DNA from: Tepidibacter mesophilus | GTDB lineage: Bacteria; Bacillota; Clostridia; Peptostreptococcales; Peptostreptococcaceae | DNA length: 64,000 bases | NCBI RefSeq assembly: GCF_002724055.1 | Contig: NZ_BDQY01000006.1 | Coordinates: forward strand, 54,677-118,676 | Direction: 5' to 3' | Shown: one piece after another, positions 43,193 to 51,775 of the stretch | Layout: each line of letters begins with the position of its first letter | Numbering within the stretch: the first letter of the stretch is position 1 | Notes under the pieces: model-generated | Databases searched by the model: none | Seen by the model: the letters and a program-made list of their open reading frames with translations, nothing else | Told to the model about the DNA's origin: nothing | Made by a program: the position numbers and the translations under genes

Positions 43193-43210
43193 AAAATCCG
43201 CTTAATGCTA
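43193..43210 (+). repeat. Degenerate trace of the dispersed repeat
   Basis: AAAATCCGCTTAATGCTA resembles the first 18 bases of the repeat (AAAATTCGCTTCATGCTA) with two differences. The hairpin core is missing. Could be chance. Confidence 0.3.
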
Positions 43211-43306
43211 AAAACAGTTACCAGTTAGTTCTTCATCTCATATTATCTACAAATAATTGCTACCATATTTTTTAAGTTCAACAAAACCATTTATATTCCT
43301 TTAATC

Positions 43307-43348
43307 AAAAAAAGAGTTAATACAACATATTCGCTGTATTAACCCTTT
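43307..43348 (-). terminator. Terminator of the TtcA-like gene
   Basis: Arms GTTAATACA (within 43313-43324) and TGTATTAAC (43335-43343) form a stem around a 10-base loop. The minus strand then reads into a T run. Confidence 0.8.
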
Positions 43349-43354
43349 AAAATA

Positions 43355-44236
43355 TTATTCTTCATCATAAAATTCCAAATAAGAATGCTTTTTAGAGTCT
43401 TTTTGCCATCCCAAAATAGCATCTATATTAACATTTTCTGCTGCTTTGAATATAGATTTATCTATATCTTCAAAATCAAGCTTAAGATTTTTTACCAGCT
43501 CTTTTATCTCAGTTCTCTTATTAGAAGTTTTCTTAGCAGCAACCATACAAGCACAATTTAGTGGCCATATACCACTTTTTTGTGTAAATGTCTGTATATC
43601 ATTTTCTCTTATATAATACATTGGTCTTATAAGTTCTAGACCTTCATGATTTGTGGACTTTAACTTAGGAAGCATAGTTTTAAAGCATCCTGCATAAAAC
43701 ATATTTATAAGAGTAGTCTCAATTACATCATTAAAATGGTGTCCCAGTGCTAACTTATTACATCCAAGTTCTTGTGCCTTTGAGTATAAAGATCCTCTTC
43801 TCATCTTCGCACACATATAACATGGATAATCCTGAGCTATCCTATCTATTACTTCAAATATCTGTGACTCATATAAATGAATAGGTATATTCAAATAATT
43901 ACAATTATCTATTAAAAGTTCTTTTATATTCTCATGATATCCAGGATCCATAGCTATAAATTCAAGTTCAAATTTTATTTGACCATGTCTTTTAAGTTCT
44001 TGAAATAATTTTGCCATAAGCATACTATCTTTTCCGCCAGATATAGCAACAGCTACCTTATCTCCATCCTTTAAAAGTTCATAGTCTTTTATTGCCTTTA
44101 CAAACTTTGACCATATACGTTTTCTATAAGTCTTGATTATACTTTTTTCAATCTCTCTAACTGGCTTTCTTTCATTGAATGGTATTAATACCTCACATCC
44201 ACTTCCAGCAATACCATTATTATCTTTATTACTCAT
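43355..44236 (-). CDS. TtcA/TilS-like PP-loop tRNA-modifying ATPase
   Basis: An adenylating PP-loop enzyme. The ATP motif is VAISGGKDSMLM. The cysteine pair of TtcA-type thiolases is PCYMCAKMRRG, and a later cysteine pair occurs in NCACMVAA, as in 2-thiocytidine synthetases that hold an iron-sulfur cluster. TilS proper lacks this set, so tRNA thiolation is more likely than lysidine formation. ATG at 44236 follows GAGGTGA; an upstream ATG at 44257 would add 7 residues. The product is 293 aa. Confidence 0.88.
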   Translation of the reverse strand: MSNKDNNGIAGSGCEVLIPFNERKPVREIEKSIIKTYRKRIWSKFVKAIKDYELLKDGDKVAVAISGGKDSMLMAKLFQELKRHGQIKFELEFIAMDPGYHENIKELLIDNCNYLNIPIHLYESQIFEVIDRIAQDYPCYMCAKMRRGSLYSKAQELGCNKLALGHHFNDVIETTLINMFYAGCFKTMLPKLKSTNHEGLELIRPMYYIRENDIQTFTQKSGIWPLNCACMVAAKKTSNKRTEIKELVKNLKLDFEDIDKSIFKAAENVNIDAILGWQKDSKKHSYLEFYDEE

Positions 44237-44269
44237 TATGTCACCTCTTTTTAACACAAATATTATAGT

Positions 44270-44626
44270 TTATTCTATACTATCAATATATTTATCTACA
44301 TAATCGATCAATTCTTTGCAACTAATATTATTTCCTTTTAATTCTTTACATATAACACTTCCGTACGCTTCTTCTATTTTATTCATAAGTTCTTTAGTGT
44401 ATAATCTAGCTTCTTTTTTTTGACTTACTTCGTGGCCACCTTTTAACACTCCTATTGAACTAACACCAGCACATATAGCTCCACATATACTTCCAACCGC
44501 CATACCATGCCCCATAGAGCTTGCTATTGCTACAGGTATCTTTGTATTCTTTTTTTCATTAGTTGCTTTAATCACAGATTCAGCACAATTATATCCGTTT
44601 CCAAAATAGTCTAATGCTTTTTTCAT
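44270..44626 (-). CDS. C_GCAxxG_C_C family protein
   Basis: 118 aa. The family pattern appears as CAES near residue 16, then CGAICAGVSSIGVLKGG (C-G-x2-C-A-x2-S-x-G) and a late cysteine pair in CKELKGNNISC. The cysteines may bind a metal or cluster; function is not established. It lies 33 bases from the TtcA-like gene on the same strand and is probably co-transcribed. Confidence 0.85.
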   Translation of the reverse strand: MKKALDYFGNGYNCAESVIKATNEKKNTKIPVAIASSMGHGMAVGSICGAICAGVSSIGVLKGGHEVSQKKEARLYTKELMNKIEEAYGSVICKELKGNNISCKELIDYVDKYIDSIE

Positions 44627-44761
44627 ATGTATATCTCCTTTTTAATTTAAAAATAATATAATACCAAAGTATATTGTATCACCATATCGCATAAAAATGT
44701 ATAAAACTATTCTATATGTCAATACTTAAGACTCATACTAAACTTAACCGGAGGTATATTA

Positions 44762-44962
44762 ATGTTAGAATACAAGGAATTAAAGGACATACTACACTCA
44801 ATTGAATATTCTATACATAACTTAGAAAGTAGTTTAGATAAGTATAATAAATGCTTACCACAATGTGAAAAATCAGAGATAATAGCTCAAATACAAAAAT
44901 ATAACGATATACAAAAGAAAATCGAAAAATTAACCGATGAAATGGAAGCTAAAGCCACTTAA
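44762..44962 (+). CDS. Small coiled-coil protein (66 aa), paralogue of the protein at 45.5 kb
   Basis: A helical protein with CGGAGG before the ATG. It aligns with the 72-aa protein at 45522: both have (S)IEYSIHNLE- or SLDYSIANLE-like segments, an L-x-KY motif, and a SEIIAQIQK/VDIIYQIKK segment. Two cysteines are conserved in position. Function unknown. It converges on dut with only 8 bases between the stops. Confidence 0.75.
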   Translation: MLEYKELKDILHSIEYSIHNLESSLDKYNKCLPQCEKSEIIAQIQKYNDIQKKIEKLTDEMEAKAT

Positions 44963-44970
44963 ATATACAA

Positions 44971-45468
44971 TTACTTTGATGTTGAGCCTATACCACCTAC
45001 TCTAAGAACCTGGGCAGGCTCATCATCATCTGCTATTAAATACTTTTGGAATATCCCTTGTGCAAATGCCTCACCGCATTTAACAGAGAACTCTTTATCT
45101 CCCTCATTCTTTAAAGCTACAAATATATGCCCTTCATTCTTTTCATTATTATAGTAATCAGAGTCTATAAGTCCAACTTGATTTTTAAGTCTTATATTGT
45201 ATTTAAAACCATGGCTACTTCTAACCAGCATGTGCAAACATTCATCATCTTTCATATAACTTTTAATACCAGTTGGAACCACTATAGATTCCCCAGGGCT
45301 TAAAGTAAAATCATTTACACAATAGAAATCATATCCAGCAGATAAGCTAGTAGCACGTCTTGGTTTTTTCATATTATTATATTTTTCTTCTATAACTTCA
45401 TAACTTAAATCTTTTCCTAAAGTCTTTTTAAATTCATCATAACCTACTATTTTAAATCCTCTTGTCAT
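44971..45468 (-). CDS. dut: dUTP diphosphatase (trimeric)
   Basis: Hydrolyses dUTP to dUMP and keeps uracil out of DNA. The five trimer-type motifs can be seen: SAGYDFYCVNDF (motif 1), VRSSHGFKYN (motif 2), GLIDSDYYN (motif 3, catalytic aspartates), the QGIF region (motif 4) and RVGGIGSTSK (motif 5). At 165 aa it is a little long for the trimeric class, with an N-terminal extension of about 30 residues. AAGGAG precedes the ATG. Confidence 0.92.
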   Translation of the reverse strand: MTRGFKIVGYDEFKKTLGKDLSYEVIEEKYNNMKKPRRATSLSAGYDFYCVNDFTLSPGESIVVPTGIKSYMKDDECLHMLVRSSHGFKYNIRLKNQVGLIDSDYYNNEKNEGHIFVALKNEGDKEFSVKCGEAFAQGIFQKYLIADDDEPAQVLRVGGIGSTSK

Positions 45469-45521
45469 ATAGTTCTCCTTTTATTAATATATTTTCTTTT
45501 AATATATTAACATTGGATTTG

Positions 45522-45740
45522 CTATTTGTATATATCTACATTTTGATTATGTAATTCATAACTTCCAATTGTGCACCTTAACTTACACGATAATTCCTCA
45601 TGCTTTTTAATTTGATATATTATATCAACTTTGTCTAAATCACATAAATGCTCACTATATTTATTTAAATAGTTCTCCAAATTAGCTATAGAATAATCTA
45701 ATGATTTGGATATAATATGTAGATCATCTTTTTTGAACAT
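45522..45740 (-). CDS. Small coiled-coil protein (72 aa), paralogue of the protein at 44.8 kb
   Basis: A helical, cysteine-containing protein with AAGGAG before the ATG. It shares a SLDYSIANLENYLNKY-type segment and the DIIYQIKKHEEL part with the 66-aa protein. It lies upstream of dut on the same strand, so the two paralogues flank dut in opposite orientations. Function unknown. Confidence 0.72.
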   Translation of the reverse strand: MFKKDDLHIISKSLDYSIANLENYLNKYSEHLCDLDKVDIIYQIKKHEELSCKLRCTIGSYELHNQNVDIYK

Positions 45741-45801
45741 AATACTCTCTCCTTCCTAATAACTACATTTTATCCAAATACATATTAATTAATAACACAA
45801 T

Positions 45802-45840
45802 AAAACCCTAAAAACTAATAATTTAGTTTTCAGGGTTTTA
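45802..45840 (-). terminator. Terminator downstream of the 28-aa ORF
   Basis: A 14-position stem AAAACCCTAAAAAC / GTTTTCAGGGTTTT with one mismatched position and a 10-base loop. It is followed by TATT on either strand. On the minus strand the only reading frame upstream of it is the 28-aa ORF at 45882-45968, which supports a short transcript there. Confidence 0.7.
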
Positions 45841-45881
45841 TTTGTAAGAAAAATCCATAACTTATTTCTCCTTTTCGATAT

Positions 45882-45968
45882 CTACTTATTGTACTTACTA
45901 TTAGTTAATCCATATCTAAATACCAAACATAATGCAGTCAATATCAATGCTATTATATATATAATCAA
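45882..45968 (-). CDS. Possible 28-aa single-membrane-segment peptide
   Basis: TTG start with GGGGG 7 bases upstream; an in-frame ATG at 45974 is too close to the same GGGGG. The peptide is IIYIIALILTALCLVFRYG with a polar tail NSKYNK, i.e. one membrane helix plus a basic end, like many small bacterial membrane peptides. A terminator follows. Nothing else supports it, so the call is tentative. Confidence 0.4.
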   Translation of the reverse strand: MIIYIIALILTALCLVFRYGLTNSKYNK

Positions 45969-46126
45969 ACACATACCCCCTTTTAATAAAATTCACGAAT
46001 TTATTTTCGAGTCTTTTCGATTAAGTTCGCGTTTATGCGAATCTTTTATATAATTATATCATGTTTTTTTGTTTTTTTCAATAGGATATAACTATCATCT
46101 AATAATTATATCCTAAGTCAAATTTC

Positions 46127-46591
46127 CTATTTAGGATTATAAATCCCCTTACTTCTCATATAATTAAATATACCTTCACCATGCTCTTGTTCTTCCTTTT
46201 GTATATGATTAAGAACCTGTCTTACATTGGCATCACAACATTCAAATATAGTAGTATTGTAAGCTCCTGATATATACTTTTCAGCCATCAACGCATCTTT
46301 ACACAAAAGCGCATCTTGTGGGTCGTATGTATTTGCAGGAGTAAAAGTTTGAGTTTGAGTTTGGTTTTGCTGTTGCTGTTGTCCACCACTAACATTTGGA
46401 ACAGTACCACTTAGTATCTGATTTATACTATCTAGATGCTGTTGTTCCTTAGTTACATATCCATTGAACAATTGCTTAAGCTCAGAGCATTTAGCTCTTT
46501 GAGCGTAATCACTGTAATTGTCAATACACATCTGTTCATGTGATTTTTGATCTTCTAATAACATTCTTTCTTTTTGAGTTAGATTTAACAT
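46127..46591 (-). CDS. CotF-like spore coat protein
   Basis: A ferritin-like, four-helix spore coat protein of the CotF family, 154 aa. The N-terminal helices carry LTQKERMLLEDQKSHEQMCI and the C-terminal half repeats the pattern with DALMAEKYISGAYNTTI and EEQEHGEGIFNYM. A glutamine-rich linker (QQQQQNQTQTQT) separates them. ATG at 46591 follows AAGGAGG; the frame extends three codons upstream. It supports a sporulating host. Confidence 0.88.
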   Translation of the reverse strand: MLNLTQKERMLLEDQKSHEQMCIDNYSDYAQRAKCSELKQLFNGYVTKEQQHLDSINQILSGTVPNVSGGQQQQQNQTQTQTFTPANTYDPQDALLCKDALMAEKYISGAYNTTIFECCDANVRQVLNHIQKEEQEHGEGIFNYMRSKGIYNPK

Positions 46592-46643
46592 ACTAACCAC
46601 CTCCTTATATTAGTTTTTTCAAGATTATACTTTTTATGCATAC

Positions 46644-46672
46644 AAAAAGAAGTAGCTCAAACTACTTCTTCA
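46644..46672 (-). terminator. Terminator of the HIT gene
   Basis: Stem AAGAAGTAG / CTACTTCTT with a short loop, followed by T-rich sequence on the minus strand, just after the HIT stop. Confidence 0.8.
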
Positions 46673-46675
46673 AAA

Positions 46676-47038
46676 TCAATATATTCTCTTTTCTGGAATC
46701 ACACCTCTTACACCACCAGTAGGATTATCTATATCTCCTTTGTATCTCGGTATTATGTGAGCGTGTAGATGCATAACAGTTTGACCTGCATATTCTCCAC
46801 AGTTAATACCTATATTATATCCGTCTGGTGAGTACTTATCATCTAACATATTTTTACACTTATCTATCAAATCTATTATAGCAATCTTTTCGTCATATGT
46901 AGTCTCAAAATAGTCCTTGATATGTCTTTTAGTTATTATAAGCATGTGACCTTCACTAACAGGATATTTATCATATATGGCATAACACAGTTTATTTTCT
47001 AGTATATATTCCTTTATATCACAAAATATACAGTTCAT
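46676..47038 (-). CDS. HIT family protein (histidine triad nucleotide hydrolase)
   Basis: A small nucleotide-binding hydrolase/transferase of 120 aa. The histidine triad is HLHAHIIPRY. The start is CIFCDIKEYI, with the cysteine pair common in bacterial HIT proteins, and KRHIKDYFE is another family segment. Substrate unknown. It lies 2 bases from the broken helicase gene on the same strand, so it may be read from its promoter. Confidence 0.92.
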   Translation of the reverse strand: MNCIFCDIKEYILENKLCYAIYDKYPVSEGHMLIITKRHIKDYFETTYDEKIAIIDLIDKCKNMLDDKYSPDGYNIGINCGEYAGQTVMHLHAHIIPRYKGDIDNPTGGVRGVIPEKRIY

Positions 47039-47040
47039 AT

Positions 47041-49467
47041 TTAATCTCCTTTTTGTTTCACCTTATCTTCAAATCTGTTTTTGTAGTATTGTCTAACTCT
47101 AAATTCAACAGCATCTTTAAAATGTTTTATAAAATATTCATTATTCGTATAATCATTCAATTCCGTATTTAAGCAAAAAAACTCATCATTCATATAGAAA
47201 AAATCTTTTTCTGATTTTAATAAGAATTTTATAGCTGTACGTTTAGCAAGTTTTATATAGTCTTTTTTCTCCCAATTTTCATAATCACAAGTTGATTTAT
47301 CTTTTTTTAAATCTATTTTATTTGAGCCATTAGAATAAAATTTCTTAAACGATTTGTATATATCATCTTCATCTATTTTTAATCTAAATTCATTATTATA
47401 AAAAGCTCTGATTAATGGCATTTTATAACTTTTACTCATACCAGTAGTTTCTATCATGTTTATGAACAAACTGGCTTTAGTATTTAAAAGTTTTTGTTCT
47501 TCTTCACCTAATTCATTTAATTCATCTAAAAAATTTAAATAATTTTTAAATATATTTACTTTTGATTTTTTTCTCATATTTTCATATATATTATTTTCAA
47601 TATAAGTTAGCATTTCAGTTCTACTAGGTATTTTATTTAAATATTTTTTTATTCTAAAATACTCATCTTTTATCATATCCTTAATATTCATATTAGCTTT
47701 TTCCATATTTTTAAATACATCTATAAGCCTGAAATCAAAGTTAACAAAGCAATCTTCAGGATACTCTTCTTCTGTAGGTACGTGATTTGTATCATAGTTA
47801 TTGCTAATTTTATTATCTCCAGTTAAAAATAACGGAACTAAATTGGCTCTTTTATAATTTCCTATAAAATCTAGAACATTAAGATATTTTTTATTATTGT
47901 TCTTTCTAAGTCCTCTTCCAAGCTGTTGTAAAAATATGGTAGAAGATTCAGTAGGTCTTAATAGCATAATCATATCTATCGATTTTATATCAACACCTTC
48001 ATTGAACATATCAACTGAAAATATCACATTCAAATCTTCATTTTCTAAAGCTTTTATAGCATCCCTTCTATCTTTTGAATACTCTCCTTTTGAGTCACTG
48101 TATACAGCACAAGCCTTTACTCCGTTTTCACAAAAGAATTTAGCCATATATTCTGCATGATGCTTGCTTTTACAAAATCCTAATGCTTTTTCTGTTTTGA
48201 ATTTAGTATAATTTTTTAGAATAATATCTGCTCTTTTATTTATACTTAATGCCTTTTCTAATTCTTTATCATTGTACTTACCATTTTTAAATTCTATTTC
48301 TTCATAATCTATACTATCATCATATATTCCATAATATCTAAAAGGTACTAGATATCCTCTATTTATAGAATCCTTTAAAGATACTTCATAAACTACATTA
48401 TAATCACATAAAGCAAATACATCCTTATTATCCAATCTATCTGGAGTTGCTGTAAGTCCTAACATAAACTTAGGCTCAAAATAATTTATTATATTTTTAT
48501 AATTATTAGATACAGCATGATGAAATTCATCAATTACAATATAGTCAAAATAATCTTTTTTAAAATAGTTTTCATTTAAATATTTCTCTTTTCCCTATGT
48601 TTGAACTTTTTCAAATAATATATCACAATCTGTATTTCTATGTTTATTCATAAAAAAACCTAATTTAGAATTTCTTCGTATATTACTAAAAGTATCATAT
48701 GCTTGATTTAGTATTTCTTCTCTATGAGCAACAAATAATATACGCTTAAACTCTATAGAATCAAAGGCTGCCAAATAAGTTTTACCCACCCCAGTAGCCG
48801 CTACCACTAATCCTTTATCAATACCATCTAGTCTAGTCTTGTTAAGATTATATAAAGCTTCTATTTGTGCTCCTCTTGGTTGAAATAATTCCGTTACTTT
48901 CTCATTTTTTTCAGGAATATAATTGTTTACCTTTGGTTTTTTCCATGTTTTCGCATATTTTTCAAGTTCCATTTCATCAACTATTATAGAATTATTATAA
49001 AATAAATCTTCAAAAGTCATCTTATAATAATTGAAATCTTCCTCCTGACCATCTCTAGTCAATCTATAATTCCACTCAATACCATCTGTTAAAGCTGATC
49101 TAGATATATTGGAAGATCCAATAAATATATCTGCTCCATCTTCATATTCAAACATATATGCTTTTGCATGAAAGCTTCTAGATTTATCATTGTAAAATCT
49201 TAAATCAACTTTATCTCCCATTATAGTTCTTATTAAATATAAAGCAGATGGTTGAGTTATATTAAGATAATTTCCAGTCAATATTCTAACAGGTATATCC
49301 CTTCTTACCATTTCTTTTAAATCCTCTTCCAATAACCTTACACCTGATTCCATCAAAAAAGATACTATTATATCTACTTTCTTAGCTTTTTGTATAGATT
49401 CTTTAATAAATTTATATAAGTGCTTATTATATCCTGTAATGCATTTATCATTATGAACCATAGTCAA
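47041..49467 (-). pseudogene. PLD-nuclease/helicase (DEAH) protein, broken by one in-frame TAG
   Basis: Reads as one frame of 809 codons except for TAG at codon 291 (48597-48595). Upstream part: PLD nuclease domain with FHAKAYMF (His100, Lys102) and GSSN, then helicase Walker A AATGVGKT. After the stop the frame continues GKEKYLNENYF and reaches the DEFH motif near 313-316, which lies in the gap between the two long open frames. The second half has motif VI-like QQLGRGLRKN and a long C-terminal domain of the DUF3427 kind. So neither half is a complete helicase. TTG to TAG is the simplest explanation. The start follows AAGGAG. Confidence 0.85.
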
Positions 49468-49589
49468 TTCTCCTTAAAATAAGTACTTTAGTTAATTTTA
49501 CCATTTATATTATATACTATAAATGACTTTGACTTAATTTAGATAAAAAGTTAAAATATTTGTATCGCTAATCATAAAGGAGATAGAAT

Positions 49590-49898
49590 ATGAAATTATA
49601 TAATAAAATCATTAGAGATAAAATTCCTGAAATAATAGATAATGCAGGTAAAAAATTTGATACTCACATAGTAACTGATGAAGAAGCTATATCTTATTTA
49701 GATACTAAATTAGATGAAGAAGTAAAAGAATTTCATGAAGATAATAACTTAGAAGAACTTGCAGATATAATGGAAGTTCTATTTTCATTGGCAAAGAAGA
49801 TGGGATATTCAGAACAGGATTTATTAGATAAAAGAATACAAAAGAAAGAATGCAACGGAGGATTTGATAAAAATATTATATTAACAAAAGTATATTAA
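49590..49898 (+). CDS. MazG/PRA-PH-like nucleotide pyrophosphohydrolase
   Basis: A 102-aa all-helical protein with the metal-binding glutamates of the all-alpha NTP-pyrophosphatases: LDEEVKEF (E-x2-E type) and LEELADIMEV (E-x2-D). It begins YNKIIRDKIPEII as many clostridial proteins annotated as phosphoribosyl-ATP pyrophosphohydrolase. The his pathway is not nearby, so house-cleaning of nucleotides is more likely. AAGGAG precedes the ATG. Confidence 0.85.
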   Translation: MKLYNKIIRDKIPEIIDNAGKKFDTHIVTDEEAISYLDTKLDEEVKEFHEDNNLEELADIMEVLFSLAKKMGYSEQDLLDKRIQKKECNGGFDKNIILTKVY

Positions 49899-49926
49899 TT
49901 ATTTCGAATTAGAGGTGAATTTAAAA

Positions 49927-49980
49927 ATGCTTGATACTCTAATCCATATAGGAGAAAAACTTAAGGTTAATATGAATTAA
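49927..49980 (+). other. 17-codon ORF, possible gene remnant
   Basis: AGAGGTGA is followed by ATG and an ORF of 17 codons beginning MLDTLIHIGEKL, ending at the terminator. The opening resembles the N-terminal style of some Cas8b/TM1802 proteins, but no CRISPR array or other cas gene is near, so this may be a trace or chance. Confidence 0.25.
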
Positions 49981-50009
49981 GGGAACTCTAAAATGAATTC
50001 CCTTAATTC
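49974..50009. terminator. Bidirectional terminator
   Basis: A 12-bp stem GAATTAAGGGAA / TTCCCTTAATTC with a 12-base loop, between the MazG-like gene and the convergent VWA gene; it overlaps the first bases of the VWA 3' end. Confidence 0.8.
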
Positions 50010-51763
50010 ATTATAATTTTCTTCAAATATGATCCTACTATATCTGAGAACCTTTCTATATTTCTTGTATATACAAAGTCCTTTCCATATATAAGTTTTT
50101 CAGCATTAATATCTTCTTCTTTACCTGTAAATACACCAAGAACTAAAATTCCATTTTTTCTACAGTTTCTAACTTCAAAAGCTGTATCCATTACAGCAGC
50201 TCTTCCTTTATATGATGCTCTTATATTGTTATTTTTTTTAATATTTATATCATTAGGTCTTCCGTCACTTAAAATTATAAGTATTTTATTCTCTTCATTT
50301 CTATTTAATAAACCTTCGCTTACAGCTTTAATAGCTAGTCCATCTCTATTATTTCCTGATGCATAATATTCAAATATATTATTATTCTCACTTATCAGAG
50401 AATCATAATCCCTATATCTTCTAATAATAGTATTATCTAAGAAACTACAAAAACTCATAACCCTATTTGGTATTCCACAGCGAGTCAAAGCCTCAGATAT
50501 TATATACCCTTGAGTTGCCACTTTTCCTTGTCTTGAACTTTGAGATCCACTAGCATCTAATAATATATCTACAACATATCCACCTTTTTCATTATCTTCA
50601 CTTCTTGTAAATACCTTTGTATTATTGCTTCTTCCAATCCTCCAAAGCTTATTTGCATCTAATGATCCACTATAAGAATATACTCTTGATATTTCCTTTT
50701 CAGCCATTAATGTTTTAGTTAATATGTCTTTTAATCTTGAAATATTCCTTCTGTATATCTTTATATTTTCCCTAAATACGGACATATTTTTTTCTTTTTG
50801 CTTAGTTACATATTTTATTTGAAATAAATTATCACAATCTGACCTTAATACCCCATCTGTAAAATGAACCCTGCACCCTCTATGTACATTTTTACATATT
50901 TTATTTTGTATGTGTTTAAGTTCTTCCTTTGAAATCAATGATTTGCCATAGTAATACTCTATTCTTTCATATATTTTTTTTAATGAGTCATCATCAATAG
51001 ATATTACTGTATTATCTTCTAATTTCAAATCTCTATTATTTTTAAAGTCTCCTATTGATTGTATAAGAAGAGATGATGATATTTTATCTATTTCATTTGA
51101 AATATCTTCATCTTCATATAGTTCTTCATACATAAATGATGAAAAGTTTTCATCTAGATTTTCAATATCTGCTTTTCTATTCTCATCCACTGTCTCCTGT
51201 TCATATACAAATTCTATATCGGATAAATCTTGATCAAAGTACGTATTATACAGAATTTCTATATTTTTCAAAAGTTCTAATGTATCCTTAGAGTCTTTAC
51301 AAACTTTCATTTCCTTTAATATATTTCTGACTCTACTATCTACATTTCCGTACTTTCCCATTTGTTCTAAGACTAAAGCATATTTTATTTTTTCAATAAA
51401 AGTTTTAGCATTTACTTCAAAATAATTTTGGAAAATTTCTTCTAATCCAATCTTTCTTATATCATAAATCCCTGGCCTTTCATTAATCAAATTCTCTTCA
51501 ACCATGATATCAGCACATATTTCTACAATAGGAATTATAGTATCTTTTTCTACACCATTTTTTAATTTATGATTTATATAGCCTTTTATCATATTCCAAT
51601 CTATATATTTTCTCCTTGCTCCTAATTTAGCAGCATAATAAATAGATATATTCTTAGATTTGTTAGAGAATTCTTCAAAGCTTTCTAAATTTTGATCATA
51701 ATCTCCACATATGGTCCACATAATATTTTTTAATCTATTCTCAAAATCATAATTACTATACAT
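50003..51763 (-). CDS. VWA domain protein, partner of a MoxR ATPase
   Basis: A 586-aa protein. An acidic, helical N-terminal region (about 1-330) is followed by a von Willebrand A domain with the metal-ion site DASGSQSS (Asp403) and DGRPND (near 500). The arrangement resembles CobT/NorD/CbbO-type partners of MoxR ATPases, which remodel or insert cofactors in enzymes. It follows the MoxR gene by 12 bases on the same strand. No metal-enzyme genes are next to it, so the client is unknown. Confidence 0.85.
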   Translation of the reverse strand: MYSNYDFENRLKNIMWTICGDYDQNLESFEEFSNKSKNISIYYAAKLGARRKYIDWNMIKGYINHKLKNGVEKDTIIPIVEICADIMVEENLINERPGIYDIRKIGLEEIFQNYFEVNAKTFIEKIKYALVLEQMGKYGNVDSRVRNILKEMKVCKDSKDTLELLKNIEILYNTYFDQDLSDIEFVYEQETVDENRKADIENLDENFSSFMYEELYEDEDISNEIDKISSSLLIQSIGDFKNNRDLKLEDNTVISIDDDSLKKIYERIEYYYGKSLISKEELKHIQNKICKNVHRGCRVHFTDGVLRSDCDNLFQIKYVTKQKEKNMSVFRENIKIYRRNISRLKDILTKTLMAEKEISRVYSYSGSLDANKLWRIGRSNNTKVFTRSEDNEKGGYVVDILLDASGSQSSRQGKVATQGYIISEALTRCGIPNRVMSFCSFLDNTIIRRYRDYDSLISENNNIFEYYASGNNRDGLAIKAVSEGLLNRNEENKILIILSDGRPNDINIKKNNNIRASYKGRAAVMDTAFEVRNCRKNGILVLGVFTGKEEDINAEKLIYGKDFVYTRNIERFSDIVGSYLKKIIMN

Positions 51764-51775
51764 AACAATACCCCT

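Noticed and set aside
48595..48597. In-frame TAG read as pyrrolysine
   Set aside because: No pyl genes are in the window, TAG also ends other frames here, and a single nonsense change explains the site better. Kept only as a test in the findings.
49927..49980. 17-codon ORF as a Cas8b gene start
   Set aside because: Only the first dozen residues look similar; the frame closes at once and nothing else of a CRISPR system is present. Recorded as a low-confidence remnant.
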